Assembly: GCA_963736355.1 (NCBI GenBank)
Contig: CAVTOO010000015.1
Span: 1 to 59,153, forward strand
Direction: 5' to 3'
Source of the DNA: CAVTOO01 sp963736355
Lineage (GTDB): Bacteria > Pseudomonadota > Alphaproteobacteria > Rhizobiales > Xanthobacteraceae
DNA length: 59,153 nucleotides
In this document: positions 25,808 to 36,069 of the stretch, one piece after another
How positions within the stretch are numbered: the stretch's first letter is position 1
How the letters are laid out: the number at the start of each line of letters is the position of its first letter
Translations under genes and position numbers: made by a program
Notes under the pieces: generated by a model
What the model was told of the DNA's origin: nothing
What the model saw: only the letters and a program-made list of their open reading frames with translations
Databases searched by the model: none

Positions 25808-26571
25808 ATTCCACCACCGCCGAAAAATTGTCGCCCTGGCTGTTCACGATTGCAATCTTCGTGATCTGGGAAGGCGCCTGCCACGTCTTCAAAATCAACA
25901 CATCGGTGCTGCAACCGCCATCGGCCGCCTTTGCGGCGATGGCTCAGTACTGGAAAGTGTTCCTCTACCACTCCTATGTCACGCTCTGGGTGACCATGGT
26001 CGGCTTCGCCCTCGCCGTTGTCTTCGGCATCGTGCTCGGGCTGGTGGTCGGATGGTCGCGCACGATCTATCGCGGGCTTTATCCCGTGATGGTCGGCTTC
26101 AATACAATCCCGAAGGTCGCCATCGTCCCGCTGCTGATTTTATGGTTCGGCATTGGCGCCGTGCCGGCGATCATCACCGCCTTCCTGATTTCGTTCTTCC
26201 CCATCGTCGTCAATATCGCCACCGGGCTTGCGACCATGGAGCCGGAACTGGAAGACGTGCTCCGCGCGCTCGGCGCACGCAAACTCGACATCATGCTGAA
26301 GGTCGGCATCCCCCGTGCGCTGCCTTACCTGTTCGGCTCGCTAAAAGTCGCGATCACGCTGGCTTTCGTCGGCACCGTCGTGTCCGAGACGCTCGGCGCC
26401 AATGCGGGGCTCGGCTATCTGATTGCGCTCGAAGGCGCGAGCTTCCGCATGGCCAATGTCTATGCGGCGCTGCTGCTGCTCGCCTTCGAGGGCGTGCTGA
26501 TGTACGCGCTGTTCGCCTGGATCGAGCAGTATTTCACGCGCTGGGCTTTCCGGTCGCAGATGTCGGCGTGA
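25804..26571 (+). CDS. NitT/TauT-type ABC transporter permease
   Basis: 255 residues with six predicted helices, typical of SsuC/TauC. The conserved loop runs PVMVGFNTIPKVAIVPLLIL, and the EAA loop reads ELEDVLRALGARKLDIMLKV. The N-terminal KLSPWLFTIAIFVIWEGACH is the first helix. It ends the operon and converges on the nnrS gene 13 bases away. Confidence 0.95.
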   Translation: MNSTTAEKLSPWLFTIAIFVIWEGACHVFKINTSVLQPPSAAFAAMAQYWKVFLYHSYVTLWVTMVGFALAVVFGIVLGLVVGWSRTIYRGLYPVMVGFNTIPKVAIVPLLILWFGIGAVPAIITAFLISFFPIVVNIATGLATMEPELEDVLRALGARKLDIMLKVGIPRALPYLFGSLKVAITLAFVGTVVSETLGANAGLGYLIALEGASFRMANVYAALLLLAFEGVLMYALFAWIEQYFTRWAFRSQMSA

Positions 26572-26584
26572 GCACCGTCCGGCC

Positions 26585-27755
26585 TTACACCTTCGGCTTC
26601 AGCAGCATCGGCCCGAAAGATAAGAGAAACAGTCCAAAGGCGAGAACCCATGCGGCTGCCGCCACATACAGGAGCGGCAGGTCGAAGGCCGGCAAAAGCG
26701 CAGCCGCAATTCTTGCAAGGCCTGCCGCAAGGACCAATGCGTAGATCGCTTGCGTCATCGGCCCGGCAACCAGAGGTCGACCCGTATGCCCGAGGGTGGC
26801 GCGCGTCATGATAGCCAATGTCATGGTGGCCGCAGCACCGGACATCCACGCATGCAACCCGGCACTTGGAAGCAGAAGGTCGAACGCCGCCAGGCCGTTC
26901 AGCACGAAGCCGAGCGGCACGAACGCGTAGCCAACATGCAGCACCAGTACGAGCCGATCGGCCACCGTGCGGTCGCCGGCCCAGCGCGCGAGGCGGACGG
27001 CCTGAAGCAGTCCGGCTCCGATCAGCGCTGCGCCCACAACAGCGCCCGCCGGAAGGACGATCCACAGCAGCAACGCAAGCACGCTCACGGCTATGGACGC
27101 CACATCGTATCGCCCGAAAGGCTGAGGCAACCGCCCTGCTTCGCGCCGCGCCAGCCAATTGCGCGTGAAGCTCGGCACGACGCGACCGCCGATCACCATG
27201 ATCAGCGTCAGAACGGCGGCGACACCGATCTTGACCGAAATGTCAGCGGCCGAGGACAACGCCTCCAGATGAAAGGCGACGTTACCGCATCCAAGCACGA
27301 TGAGCGGCGTCAGCACGATCATATTGCGCCAGTTGCGGCCGGCGATAATTTCACGCGCGACCGCCGCGGCAAGAACCAGCAGAAAACTTGAGTCGATAAC
27401 GGCCGCGAATCGCAGGCCCGGCCGCGGCCGATACGGCAACCGCGATCCGTCCCAGAACCCACACCAGCAACAGCGCCAGCAAGGGCGGGCCGCGCAGCGG
27501 CAGTCGTCCGGTCCAGTTCGGGATGGCTGTCAGCAGAAACCCCGCGACAATCGCCGGGATGTAGCCGTACAGCATTTCATGGATGTGCCAGTCGCGCGGC
27601 GTGAAAGCCGTGGGCAGCGTCATTGTACCGAAATAGACCGGCAGCCACACCAGCACGGATATTGCCGCGTAGGCCGCGCCGAACAGAAAGAACGGCCTGA
27701 AGCCATAGCTGAAAAGTGCGACCTGTGTCTCTGCGCGCATTACGGTGGTGGCCAT
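26585..27755 (-). CDS. nnrS: NnrS family heme/copper membrane protein, one frameshift
   Basis: About 390 residues and roughly 12 helices. The N-terminal frame has LFSYGFRPFFLFGAAYAAIS, RDWHIHEMLYGYIPAIVAGF and LLTAIPNWTGR, the NnrS signature with His residues thought to bind heme or copper. After about 27410 the next frame gives FLLVLAAAVAREIIAGRNWR, FHLEALSSAADI, GGRVVPSFTRNWL and MTRATLGHTGRPL. NnrS proteins are linked to nitric oxide stress and denitrification. Here nnrS stands alone between transport and peptide-modification genes, convergent with the upstream operon; no NO-responsive regulator is visible. Confidence 0.88.
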
Positions 27756-27921
27756 CGCTCTCAACCTGTTTCGATCTCACAATCGTCGGCGATTTTGCGA
27801 ACAGATTGGCAAATACCGACACGATCAGGGAATGCTTAGCCGGGCAGCCAAAGCGAGCGGTTTGATCCGGCGCAAAGCCCCTGGAATGTCGGAGCATCCG
27901 CGCTGATGAGATCGCCTCAGC

Positions 27922-29028
27922 CTATCGTGGCGAGGGAACCGGAGCCTTGAGCGCCGCCACCATGGCGCGCAGCGTGGATACTTCCACTTTGCCCGGCAGC
28001 CCATGGACCAGCGAGCAGATGAAATCCAGTTTCACGAGCGTCGTCGCCGTCAGCACGAACGGATAGAGATCGTTCAGGCCCATGCTGCGATTGATCGAAT
28101 TGACGGCGAATGTCAGCGGCAGCCAGCTTCCGATCAGTTCGTCGAGCTTGGCCGCGTAAGGATCGAAGTTGATCGATGCCGCAAGGCCGGAATTCTTCCC
28201 CACAATCGGTCGGATGCGGATCCCGAAATCGCGTGCGGTCTCGAGCGTGTCGACGATGTGCAGATAGTGCGCCCAGGTCTCGGCAAAATCCTCCCATGGA
28301 TGCGTGCTCGCATAGGCGGTAACGAAATTCTGCGTCCAGTCTGCCGGTGGGCCCTCGCGGTAGTGACGCTGCAGCGCCTCGTAGTAGTCGACGCGCTCGT
28401 CACCGAAGATGGTGCGGAACCCCTCGATATCGCCGTTACGCACCAGGCGGTCCCAATAATAGTGCGCCATCTCGTGCCGAAAGTGACCGAGCAGCGTCCG
28501 ATAGGGTTCGTCCATCGTGCCGCGCTGCGCCTCGCGGGCGGAGTCGTCGGCTTCCGCGAGGTTGATGGTGACAACGCCTTCGGAATGCCCCGTCATCACC
28601 GGCTGATCGGTCGGTGCAAGAAAGTCAAAGGCGAGCCCCGCGGAATCTTCCATCTTGGTCGCAAGCGGCAAGCGAAGGCGCAACAGCGAATAGAACAGCC
28701 GATGCTTGGCGACCTCGACACGTCGCCATAGCATCAGGTTGCGTGCGTCGGAGAGGTCCGGGATCATCCGGTTGTGCCGGCAGGCGATGCAGAAGTCTTC
28801 TTTGCTGTCAGCCGGGATCAGCCAGTTGCAGCTCTCATGCCCCGCATTGGCGCAATAGATATAACGCGTCTTTGGCTCGGCCAGCGCAATCCAGCGCTCA
28901 CCGTCCGGCTCCAGCGCGCTCATGGTCGTGTGCGATGACAGATAGCCTAGTCTGCGGCCACAGCTTTCGCATGACGTGTTCTCGAAATAGAGCGGCTGGC
29001 CGCAAGCCTGGCATTCGAAAAGCCGCAT
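27922..29028 (-). CDS. Zinc-ribbon putative metallopeptidase (COG4307-like)
   Basis: 368 residues. An N-terminal zinc ribbon uses C6, C9, C20 and C23 (FECQACGQ, SCESCGRR), followed by a second Cys set (YIYCANAGHESCNWL, DFCIACRHNRM). The central domain has the zincin motif RHEMAHYYWD with HEXXH, and HPWEDFAETWAHYLH supplies further His and acidic residues. This is the family of putative zinc-binding peptidases with N-terminal zinc ribbons. It is cytoplasmic, with no signal peptide. It lies 65 bases after the transglutaminase gene on the same strand and probably belongs to that cluster as a processing peptidase. Confidence 0.87.
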   Translation of the reverse strand: MRLFECQACGQPLYFENTSCESCGRRLGYLSSHTTMSALEPDGERWIALAEPKTRYIYCANAGHESCNWLIPADSKEDFCIACRHNRMIPDLSDARNLMLWRRVEVAKHRLFYSLLRLRLPLATKMEDSAGLAFDFLAPTDQPVMTGHSEGVVTINLAEADDSAREAQRGTMDEPYRTLLGHFRHEMAHYYWDRLVRNGDIEGFRTIFGDERVDYYEALQRHYREGPPADWTQNFVTAYASTHPWEDFAETWAHYLHIVDTLETARDFGIRIRPIVGKNSGLAASINFDPYAAKLDELIGSWLPLTFAVNSINRSMGLNDLYPFVLTATTLVKLDFICSLVHGLPGKVEVSTLRAMVAALKAPVPSPR

Positions 29029-29093
29029 GAAGTCCTCGAATTGTCCGGATTGCTGACAACGACGCAGCGCCGCGTTCGTTCCACGCCGTTCTT

Positions 29094-29981
29094 TTAGGCG
29101 GTTTTGACCGGCGTGGGAATGACGTCCACCTCGACGCGCAGCTTGTTCTCGCCGGAGCCGATAAAAACGCCGTAAACCGGCGAAACATCCGAGAAATCGC
29201 GGCCGACGGCGAGCCGGATGTGATCGGTGTTGGTCTGGACTCCGTTGGTCGGGTCGAACCCGGTCCAGCCGTCATGGGCGCCGGTCCACACCGAAACCCA
29301 GGCATGCGTCGCATCCGCGCCCTGCAATCGCGGCTTGCCTGCGGGAGGCACGGTGCGCAGATAGCCCGACACATAAGACGCCGGCACGCCGAGGCCGCGC
29401 AGACCCGCGATCATGATGTGCGCGAAGTCCTGGCAGACGCCGCGGCGCTGCGCAAAGGCCTCGGCCAGCGGCGTCGAGATGTCGGTCGCCTGCGGCTTAT
29501 AGACAAAATCGGTTTTGATACGCGTCATCAGATCGCGGCAGCTTTCGATCACGCCCCGCCCCGGCGGAAAACTCGCGCGCGCGTAGTCGGTGACCTCCGC
29601 ATTGAGAGCAATGCGCGGACTCGAAAACAGGAAATGTGTCGGCGAGGCGCCCGAGAGATCGCGCGAAGCGAGCGCGTCGGCGGCGACATTTTTCCAAGGC
29701 GCATCGGAGGCCGGCAAGCGCGGCTGATCGACCACCTCGACGCGTGCGGTTGCAGTGATCACCAGTTCGGTATGCGGGGAATTGACTTCGACGGTCTCCA
29801 CGGCATTGCCGTAGAAATCCCGATCGCGCGATACGGTGGCGGGCGCGGGCGAAATCGTGATCTTGCTTTCGAGCCGGCGCTGGATCGCGGTGTCGAGCGG
29901 CGTCAGACGCAGCGCCAGCGTCGCGAACGCGACCGGTTGTTCGTATGAATAAGCGGTGAGATGCCGAATCTTGTAGATCAC
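29094..29981 (-). CDS. Transglutaminase-like cysteine peptidase family protein
   Basis: 295 residues. The N-terminal beta domain is MIYKIRHLTAYSYEQPVAFA onward, and the C-terminal transglutaminase core has the Cys-His-Asp set: QRRGVCQDFAHIM, GADATHAWVSVW and GWTGFDPTNGV. No signal peptide. Such proteins co-occur with circularly permuted ATP-grasp, alpha-E and DUF2126 proteins in a predicted peptide-synthesis or modification system. The ATG overlaps the end of the frameshifted ATP-grasp/alpha-E gene by four bases. Confidence 0.93.
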   Translation of the reverse strand: MIYKIRHLTAYSYEQPVAFATLALRLTPLDTAIQRRLESKITISPAPATVSRDRDFYGNAVETVEVNSPHTELVITATARVEVVDQPRLPASDAPWKNVAADALASRDLSGASPTHFLFSSPRIALNAEVTDYARASFPPGRGVIESCRDLMTRIKTDFVYKPQATDISTPLAEAFAQRRGVCQDFAHIMIAGLRGLGVPASYVSGYLRTVPPAGKPRLQGADATHAWVSVWTGAHDGWTGFDPTNGVQTNTDHIRLAVGRDFSDVSPVYGVFIGSGENKLRVEVDVIPTPVKTA

Positions 29982-32469
29982 GTGATCCTGCTCGCGCCGC
30001 TGACGACCGTGGCCTCGGGCCGCCGCAGGAAGTAACGCGACGCCACCGCATTGGCGAAACCGGAAATCTTCTGCTCCAGTCCGAGGATGACCGGCACGTT
30101 GAGATCCTTGGCCGTCAGCGTCTCCACTTCCGTCGCAAGCCGCGCGATCAGACGCTGAGGCTCTTCGAGCAGGCCGTCGTGCCGCAGCGACGGCAGGGTC
30201 TGCAGATGTTCGTGCATCACCTGAATCTGGAATCCGGCCGAGCGCGGATTGTACGGGTCGAGCAGCACCATGTCGCGCACCGTGGCGAGGCCAACGCCCG
30301 TCATGTAGCGCGAACGGTAGGTAATCTGGGAATCGATCAGATCGAGCAGCACATCGAGATCGTCGGAGTTCGCGCCTTCGGGAGCGAAGCTTCGCGCGAG
30401 GCGGCAGGTATTGATGGCGCGCTCGGCGCGGCGGCCGATATCGAGGAACCGCCAGCCGGCATTCCGGTTCATGTTTTCCTGAGCGAGACCGGCAAGCGCC
30501 GCAAGCGTCTGCAACGCCCGTTCCACGGCTTCGAGCACATCGGCTTCGCTGCCGAGTTCATCGGAGCTCGGACAATTGCTCGTCGAGGCGCCGCAGCAAC
30601 TTCGAGGCTTCGACCGAAATACGCTCGCGGATGACCGAGCCCGCGTGCCGCGCCAGCCGCACGCCCGCGAGTCCGGAGCCATAGGCGGTCTCGTCGCGCA
30701 GCGCGTTGCGCGCAATGACAAGCGTCGATTCGTCCTTCGTCCTCGGGCTGCACCGCGCCCCAGGCGACCAGCTGATGCGCGAGCTTGGCGATGGTCTTGG
30801 AGACGTCGCCGGCCGACAGATCCGTGTCGAGGCTGCGCGTGCACAGGCAGCGCACCACGCGCAAGGTCGCCTCGGCGCGTTCCAGATAGCGGCCATACCA
30901 GAACAGATTGTCGGCGGCGCGGCTCGGAATATTGCCGAGAATGCGCTGGATGCGGACGTCGTCGGCAGCCGGCAGCAGCGTCACCTGCGCCGACCGGCTT
31001 CGATGACAGCACCCAGACGTCGGCCGATTGCACGCCCTCGCCCATGGTGATGGCACGCGCGTCGGACTGCGCCGAGATGCGGCAGAATCCGCCCGGCATG
31101 ACATGCCAGCCATCGGCGGTCGCCGTCGCGTAGACACGCAGCACGAACGGCCGCGGCACAAGCTTGCCATCCATCCAGGCCGGTGTGGTGGAGAGTTGCA
31201 CGACCTCCTGCCCGACATGTTCGAGGCCGCGCTGCTCGATGGCCGCGCGCAGCTGTGCTTTTTGCTCTGCCGACAAAGCCGACGGCAGAACCTGCTGCTG
31301 GCCGGTGAAGCCCGGCAATTGTCCGGTGAACGCGCTCGACACGGCGGTGGAGTCGAAATGGTCGAGCACGTTGCGTCGCGCGCCCGCCTCGCCGCACCAC
31401 CAGGTCGCGATGTTCGGCATCGCCAGATCTTCTCCGAGAACATGGCGGGCAATCGGCGCCATGAAACTCATCAGCGCGCGCGCCTCGGCAAAGCCGGAGC
31501 CCGGCGCATTGGAAACCACCGTGCGGCCCTGACGCATCGCCGAGATCAGGCCGGGCACGCCGAGCCGCGACTCGCCGTTCAGCTCGCAGCGGATCGACAA
31601 AGTCCGAATCGACGCGGCGCCAGATGACATCGGCGCGCTTCAGTCCCGCAATGGTGCGAACATGCGTCGAGCCCGTCATGCACCACGAGATCGTCGCCCT
31701 CGACGAGCAGGAAGCCGAGATAGCGCGCCAGATAGGCCTGCTCGAAATAGGTCTCGCTGTAGGGACCGGGCGTCAGCAGGCAGATGCGCGGCTGCGAGCG
31801 CTCGGCCGCGTCGCTCAAGGTCGAGCGGAACGACCTGAAGAACGGCGCCAGACGCTCGACATTCATGCGGCGATAGCCCGCGGGCATCGCGCGCGCCATC
31901 ACCAGACGATTTTCGAGCGCGTAGCCTGCGCCCGACGGCGCCTGCGTGCGATCGCCGAGCACCCACCAGCGGCCATCCGGTCCGCGGCCGATATCGGCGG
32001 CGTAAATATGCATCCAGCGTCCGCCGGGCGGCTTCATGCCGACCATCGGACGCAGAAAATCGGGACTGCCCGCAACCACCGCCGCCGGCAACACGCCGTC
32101 GGTGACAAGTTTGCCGGCGCCATAAACGTCGGCGAGCATCGCCTCGATGACGCTGGCGCGCTGCGTCACGCCGGCCACGATCCCCTTCCACTCGCTTTCG
32201 TCGATCAGCAGCGGCAGGCGGCTCATCGGCCACGCGCGCTCGCGCGCCTCGCCATGAACGCGATAGGACACGCCGATATCGCGCATGTGGCGCTCAGCCG
32301 CGGCCAGCGAATGAGCGCTGTCTTCCGAGCCGAGATGTTTGAGGAAGGTGCGCCACGCCGGGCGCAGCTCGCCGTCCTTGCCGATCAGTTCGTCAGGCAC
32401 ACCGGGCAGCGGCGCGTAGTCGGCATACCACGCGCTGGACGGTTCTGCTGTGGGAGCGCGTGCCTTCAT
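29978..32469 (-). CDS. Circularly permuted ATP-grasp fused to alpha-E domain, several frameshifts
   Basis: A gene of about 830 codons. The N-terminal half is the circularly permuted ATP-grasp domain (DUF404/407): ADYAPLPGVPDELIGKDGEL, GVLPAAVVAGSPDFLRPMVG, HIYAADIGRGPDGRWWVLGD, SGAGYALENRLVMARAMP, TPGPYSETYFEQAYLARYLG and, in another frame, TWWCGEAGARRNVL. The C-terminal half is the alpha-helical alpha-E domain (DUF403): ADNLFWYGRYLERAEATLRV, GWRFLDIGRRAERAINTCRL, YRSRYMTGVGLATVRDMVLL and PYNPRSAGFQIQVMHEHLQT. Breaks occur near 31670, 31610, 31000, 30740 and 30560. ATP-grasp enzymes ligate amines to carboxylates, so an amide or peptide ligase is predicted. Product unknown. Confidence 0.87.
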
Positions 32470-32517
32470 CACCTATCCAAGATTCCAAATCACTGTCGAA
32501 GACGCCGCGAACGGCGC

Positions 32518-35500
32518 TCAGTTCGATCTCTGCCCCGCGCTTCGGCGCAGGTCGAGGGTCAACGGGAATTCGTTCGCAGCCTCCTCCGCTGGGGGCTCGA
32601 CGATTCCGCCAGTATGGCCGTGATCCTGGAACCGCGCCAGTCGCCGGGCTTCGGCCTCATACGAATTTACCGGAAAAGTCTCGTAACTCCGGCCACCTGG
32701 ATGGGCCACATGGTAGACGCAACCGCCGAGCGAGCGCTTGCTCCAGGTATCGACCAGATCGAAGGTCAGAGGCGCATGCACCGGAATCGTCGGATGCAGG
32801 CCTGAAGCCGGCTGCCAGGCCTTGAAACGGACACCGGCGACGGCTTCGCCCGATTGTCCCGTCGACGTCAGCGGCACGCGCCGTCCGTTGCAGGTCACGA
32901 GGTAGCGTCCGGGCACCGTATTCTTCACACGGACCTGCAATTTCTCGACCGATGCATCGACATAACGAACGGTGCCGCCGGTCGTGTTTTCCTCGGCCAG
33001 CACATGCCAGGGCTCCAGCGCCTGACGCAGTTCAAGCGTCATGCCGGAATAATCGACCGCGCCATAGAACGGGAAGCGGAATTCCCACTGCGCCCTGAAC
33101 CATTCGGGATCGAACGCGTAGCCGGCGCGGCCGAGATCGCCCAGCACGTCGAGAAAATCCTGCCAGACAAAATGCGGCAGCATGAAGCGGTCGTGCAGCG
33201 TCGTACCCCAGCGCATCGCGGAGCCCATTTGCGGCTCGCGCCAGAACCACGAGATCAAGGCGCGGATCAGCAATTGCTGCGCCAGACTCATGCGCGAGTC
33301 GGGCGGCATCTCGAATGCCCTGAATTCGACGAGACCGAGCCGCCCTGTCGCGGAGTCCGGCGAGTAGAGCTTGTCGATGCAGATTTCGGCGCGATGCGTA
33401 TTGCCGGTGACATCGGCGAGGACGTTGCGGAACAGCCGGTCCACCAGCCATGGCGGCGTATCGGCCTGACCGTTCGGCATCTGTCCGAGCGCGATTTCAA
33501 GCTCGTAGAGTCCGTCGTGCCGCGCTTCGTCGATGCGCGGCGCCTGGCTCGTCGGCCCGATGAACAGTCCGGAGAAGAGATAAGACAGCGCGGGATGCCG
33601 CTGCCAATAGAGCACGAGGCTGCGCAGCAGATCGGGACGGCGCAGGAAAGGAGAATCGGTCGGCACGGCGCCGCCGATGACCACATGATTGCCGCCGCCG
33701 GTGCCGACATGCCGTCCGTCGATCATGAATTTTTCGGCGCCGAGCCGCGATTGCCGCGCCTCCTCATACAGCGACGTGGTGATGTCGACAGCTTCGCGCC
33801 AGCTCGCCGCCGGATGCACGTTGACTTCGATGACGCCGGGATCCGGCGTCACCTTGATGACGCTGATGCGCGGATCGTTCGGCGGCGGATAGCCTTCGAT
33901 ATGCACTGCGCAGCCGGTGAAGCGCGCGGTTTCTTCGATGGCCGCCAGCAGCTCGAGATAGTCTTCCAGCGTTTCGGTCGGCGGCATGAACACGCAGAGA
34001 ATGCCGTCGCGCGGTTCGATCGTCAGCGCCGTGCGCACAGCGCCGGTCGTGTCGAACTGATCGGCATCGGGCCGGCGCTTCGGGTTTTTCTTCGCTGCCT
34101 CGCCGGCGGGCTCATTATAAGGCTGTGCCATCGTCTCGTGAGACGGCAGCGCCGGGCGCGGCTCGGTCGGGTCCTGCGCATGAATGTAGGGAAACTCGGA
34201 TCGCGAGATCCAGGGCAGCGAGTCGAGCGGCAGGCGAAGGCCGACCGGACTGTCGCCCGGCACAAGAAACAGCCGGTCGCGTCGCAACGGCCACTTTTCG
34301 CTTCGCCATCGCCCGCCCGAGGCGTTTGCATTCCAGCGCTGGATCGGCAGAACGAAACCTGCAGGCGTCGACAGTCCACGCTCGAACACGCGCATCATGC
34401 GTGTACGCGTCTCAGGATCGTCGATCTTCGGATTGCCCGGATCGACATTGGCCGGAAGTTCGGCCTCCTTCAGCAGCCAATAGGCCGTATCCTCGTAAGC
34501 CGGCAGCAGATAGCTGGTCCGAATGCCGAGGCGTTCGGCCAGATCGGCGGCAAAACGTCCGGCCTCGCCGGTCGATGCATCGCGCGGCCCGGCCTCTTTC
34601 GCAATCAGCGTCGCATCGCGCCAGATCGGCTGGCCGTCCTTGCGCCAATACAGCGCGAAATTCCAGCGCGGCAGGCTTTCGCCCGGATACCATTTGCCCT
34701 GGCCGAAATGCATGAGACCGTTGGGCGCAAAGCGTTCGCGCAACCGGCGCGCCAGATCGTCGGCCATCTTGCGCTTGTTGGGGCCGACGGCGTCGGTGTT
34801 CCATTCGGCGCCTTGAAAATCGTCGATCGACACGAAGGTCGGCTCGCCGCCCATCGTCAGGCGCACGTCGTTGGCGACAAGATCCTTGTCGATGGCGTCG
34901 CCGAGCGCGTCGAGCTTCGACCAGGCCTCGTCTGAAAACGGCTTGGTGATGCGCGGCGCCTCGAAGATGCGCTCAACCCCCATGTCGAACGAAAACGTCG
35001 TGTTGGCTGCGTCGGATGTTCCCGAGATCGGCGCAGCCGAACGATAATGCGGCGACGACGCGAGCGGGATGTGTCCTTCGCCGCACAGCAATCCGGACGT
35101 CACATCGAAGCCGATCCAGCCGGCGCCGGGGATGTAGACCTCGGTCCATGCGTGCAGGTCGCAGAAGTCCTTGTCCGTTCCCATCGGCCCGTCGATCGGA
35201 TCGACGTCGGCCTTGAGTTGAATCAGATATCCGGACACGAAGCGCGCCGCGAGACCGAGATGCCGCGCAATCTGCACCAGCAGCCATGCCGAGTCGCGGC
35301 ACGAGCCGGAGGCCAGCGACAGCGTCTCCTCCGGAGACTGCACGCCCGACTCCATGCGGATCAGATATTTCGTCCGCTGTTGCAGACGCTCATTGAGTGC
35401 GACGAGAAATGGAATCGTGCGCTGTTCGCCTTTTGGCAACGCAGCCACGAAGGCCTCGACCAGCGGACCGACCGGCTCAGGCGTCAGATAGGCTGCGAGA

Positions 35501-35838
35501 TCGGCGCGCAGATCGTCGGTGTAGGAAAACGGAAATGTCTCGGCATAGCCCTCGACGAAGAAGTCGAACGGATTGACCACCGACATGCTGGCGGTGAGAT
35601 CGACCTCGACACGAAATTCGTCCGTCGGCTCCGGGAAGACCAGCCGCGCCAGCCAGTTGCCGTGAGGATCCTGCTGCCAGTTGATGAAGTGCTTCTGCGG
35701 AAAAATCTTGAGCGAATAGCTCGGAATATCGGTCCGGCTATGCGGTGCCGGCCGCAACCGGATGACCTGGGGCCCAAGCCCCACCAAACGGTCATACTTA
35801 TAAGATGTCTTGTGACGCAGATTGACGAGAATTGGCAC
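32518..35838 (-). CDS. Large transglutaminase-like protein with DUF2126
   Basis: 1106 residues in one unbroken frame. The N-terminal transglutaminase-type region (residues 1-290) has LASGSCRDSAWLLVQIARHL (Cys), FCDLHAWTEVYIPGAGWIGF (His) and DVTSGLLCGEGHI (Asp). From about residue 340 the DUF2126 region follows: RLTMGGEPTFVSIDDFQGAE, LMHFGQGKWYPGESLPRWNF, GRHVGTGGGNHVVIGGAVP, HPALSYLFSGLFIGPTSQAP, ALISWFWREPQMGSAMRWGT. The DUF2126 region resembles glutamine-synthetase/amidoligase-like folds. It is the first gene of the four- or five-gene cluster. Expected role: activation or ligation of peptide substrates. Confidence 0.92.
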   Translation of the reverse strand: MPILVNLRHKTSYKYDRLVGLGPQVIRLRPAPHSRTDIPSYSLKIFPQKHFINWQQDPHGNWLARLVFPEPTDEFRVEVDLTASMSVVNPFDFFVEGYAETFPFSYTDDLRADLAAYLTPEPVGPLVEAFVAALPKGEQRTIPFLVALNERLQQRTKYLIRMESGVQSPEETLSLASGSCRDSAWLLVQIARHLGLAARFVSGYLIQLKADVDPIDGPMGTDKDFCDLHAWTEVYIPGAGWIGFDVTSGLLCGEGHIPLASSPHYRSAAPISGTSDAANTTFSFDMGVERIFEAPRITKPFSDEAWSKLDALGDAIDKDLVANDVRLTMGGEPTFVSIDDFQGAEWNTDAVGPNKRKMADDLARRLRERFAPNGLMHFGQGKWYPGESLPRWNFALYWRKDGQPIWRDATLIAKEAGPRDASTGEAGRFAADLAERLGIRTSYLLPAYEDTAYWLLKEAELPANVDPGNPKIDDPETRTRMMRVFERGLSTPAGFVLPIQRWNANASGGRWRSEKWPLRRDRLFLVPGDSPVGLRLPLDSLPWISRSEFPYIHAQDPTEPRPALPSHETMAQPYNEPAGEAAKKNPKRRPDADQFDTTGAVRTALTIEPRDGILCVFMPPTETLEDYLELLAAIEETARFTGCAVHIEGYPPPNDPRISVIKVTPDPGVIEVNVHPAASWREAVDITTSLYEEARQSRLGAEKFMIDGRHVGTGGGNHVVIGGAVPTDSPFLRRPDLLRSLVLYWQRHPALSYLFSGLFIGPTSQAPRIDEARHDGLYELEIALGQMPNGQADTPPWLVDRLFRNVLADVTGNTHRAEICIDKLYSPDSATGRLGLVEFRAFEMPPDSRMSLAQQLLIRALISWFWREPQMGSAMRWGTTLHDRFMLPHFVWQDFLDVLGDLGRAGYAFDPEWFRAQWEFRFPFYGAVDYSGMTLELRQALEPWHVLAEENTTGGTVRYVDASVEKLQVRVKNTVPGRYLVTCNGRRVPLTSTGQSGEAVAGVRFKAWQPASGLHPTIPVHAPLTFDLVDTWSKRSLGGCVYHVAHPGGRSYETFPVNSYEAEARRLARFQDHGHTGGIVEPPAEEAANEFPLTLDLRRSAGQRSN

Positions 35839-36031
35839 GCGGAAACCCTACACAGTGTCTCCATCGTAATAGCGCCAATTCAAAAGGATAGATGCGCAAA
35901 AGGACTAATTAAGTAAACAGCTGCAGATGCGGCCGTCGAATGCCCCATTAGCAAGCAGACCGATGCTCAATTTTTCCGCAATCGGCTGCGCCATGCGAAA
36001 ATCCTCAGTCCCGGCCACAATTAACAATAGT

Positions 36032-36055
36032 CGGGGCGGCCACGCGGCCGCCCCG
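36032..36055 (-). terminator. Intrinsic-type terminator after the TctC-type gene
   Basis: Perfect 10-base arms CGGGGCGGCC (36032-36041) and GGCCGCCCCG (36046-36055) with a four-base loop lie 15 bases after the stop at 36070. On the minus strand the sequence after the stem is ACTATTGTTAATT, moderately U-rich. The remaining gap to 35838 shows no gene. Confidence 0.7.
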
Positions 36056-36069
36056 TATAGGCGTTTCGA

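Noticed and set aside
32854..34935. 693-codon plus-strand open frame
   Set aside because: Antisense to the intact DUF2126 gene; composition is typical of a shadow of a GC-rich gene and no motif is visible.
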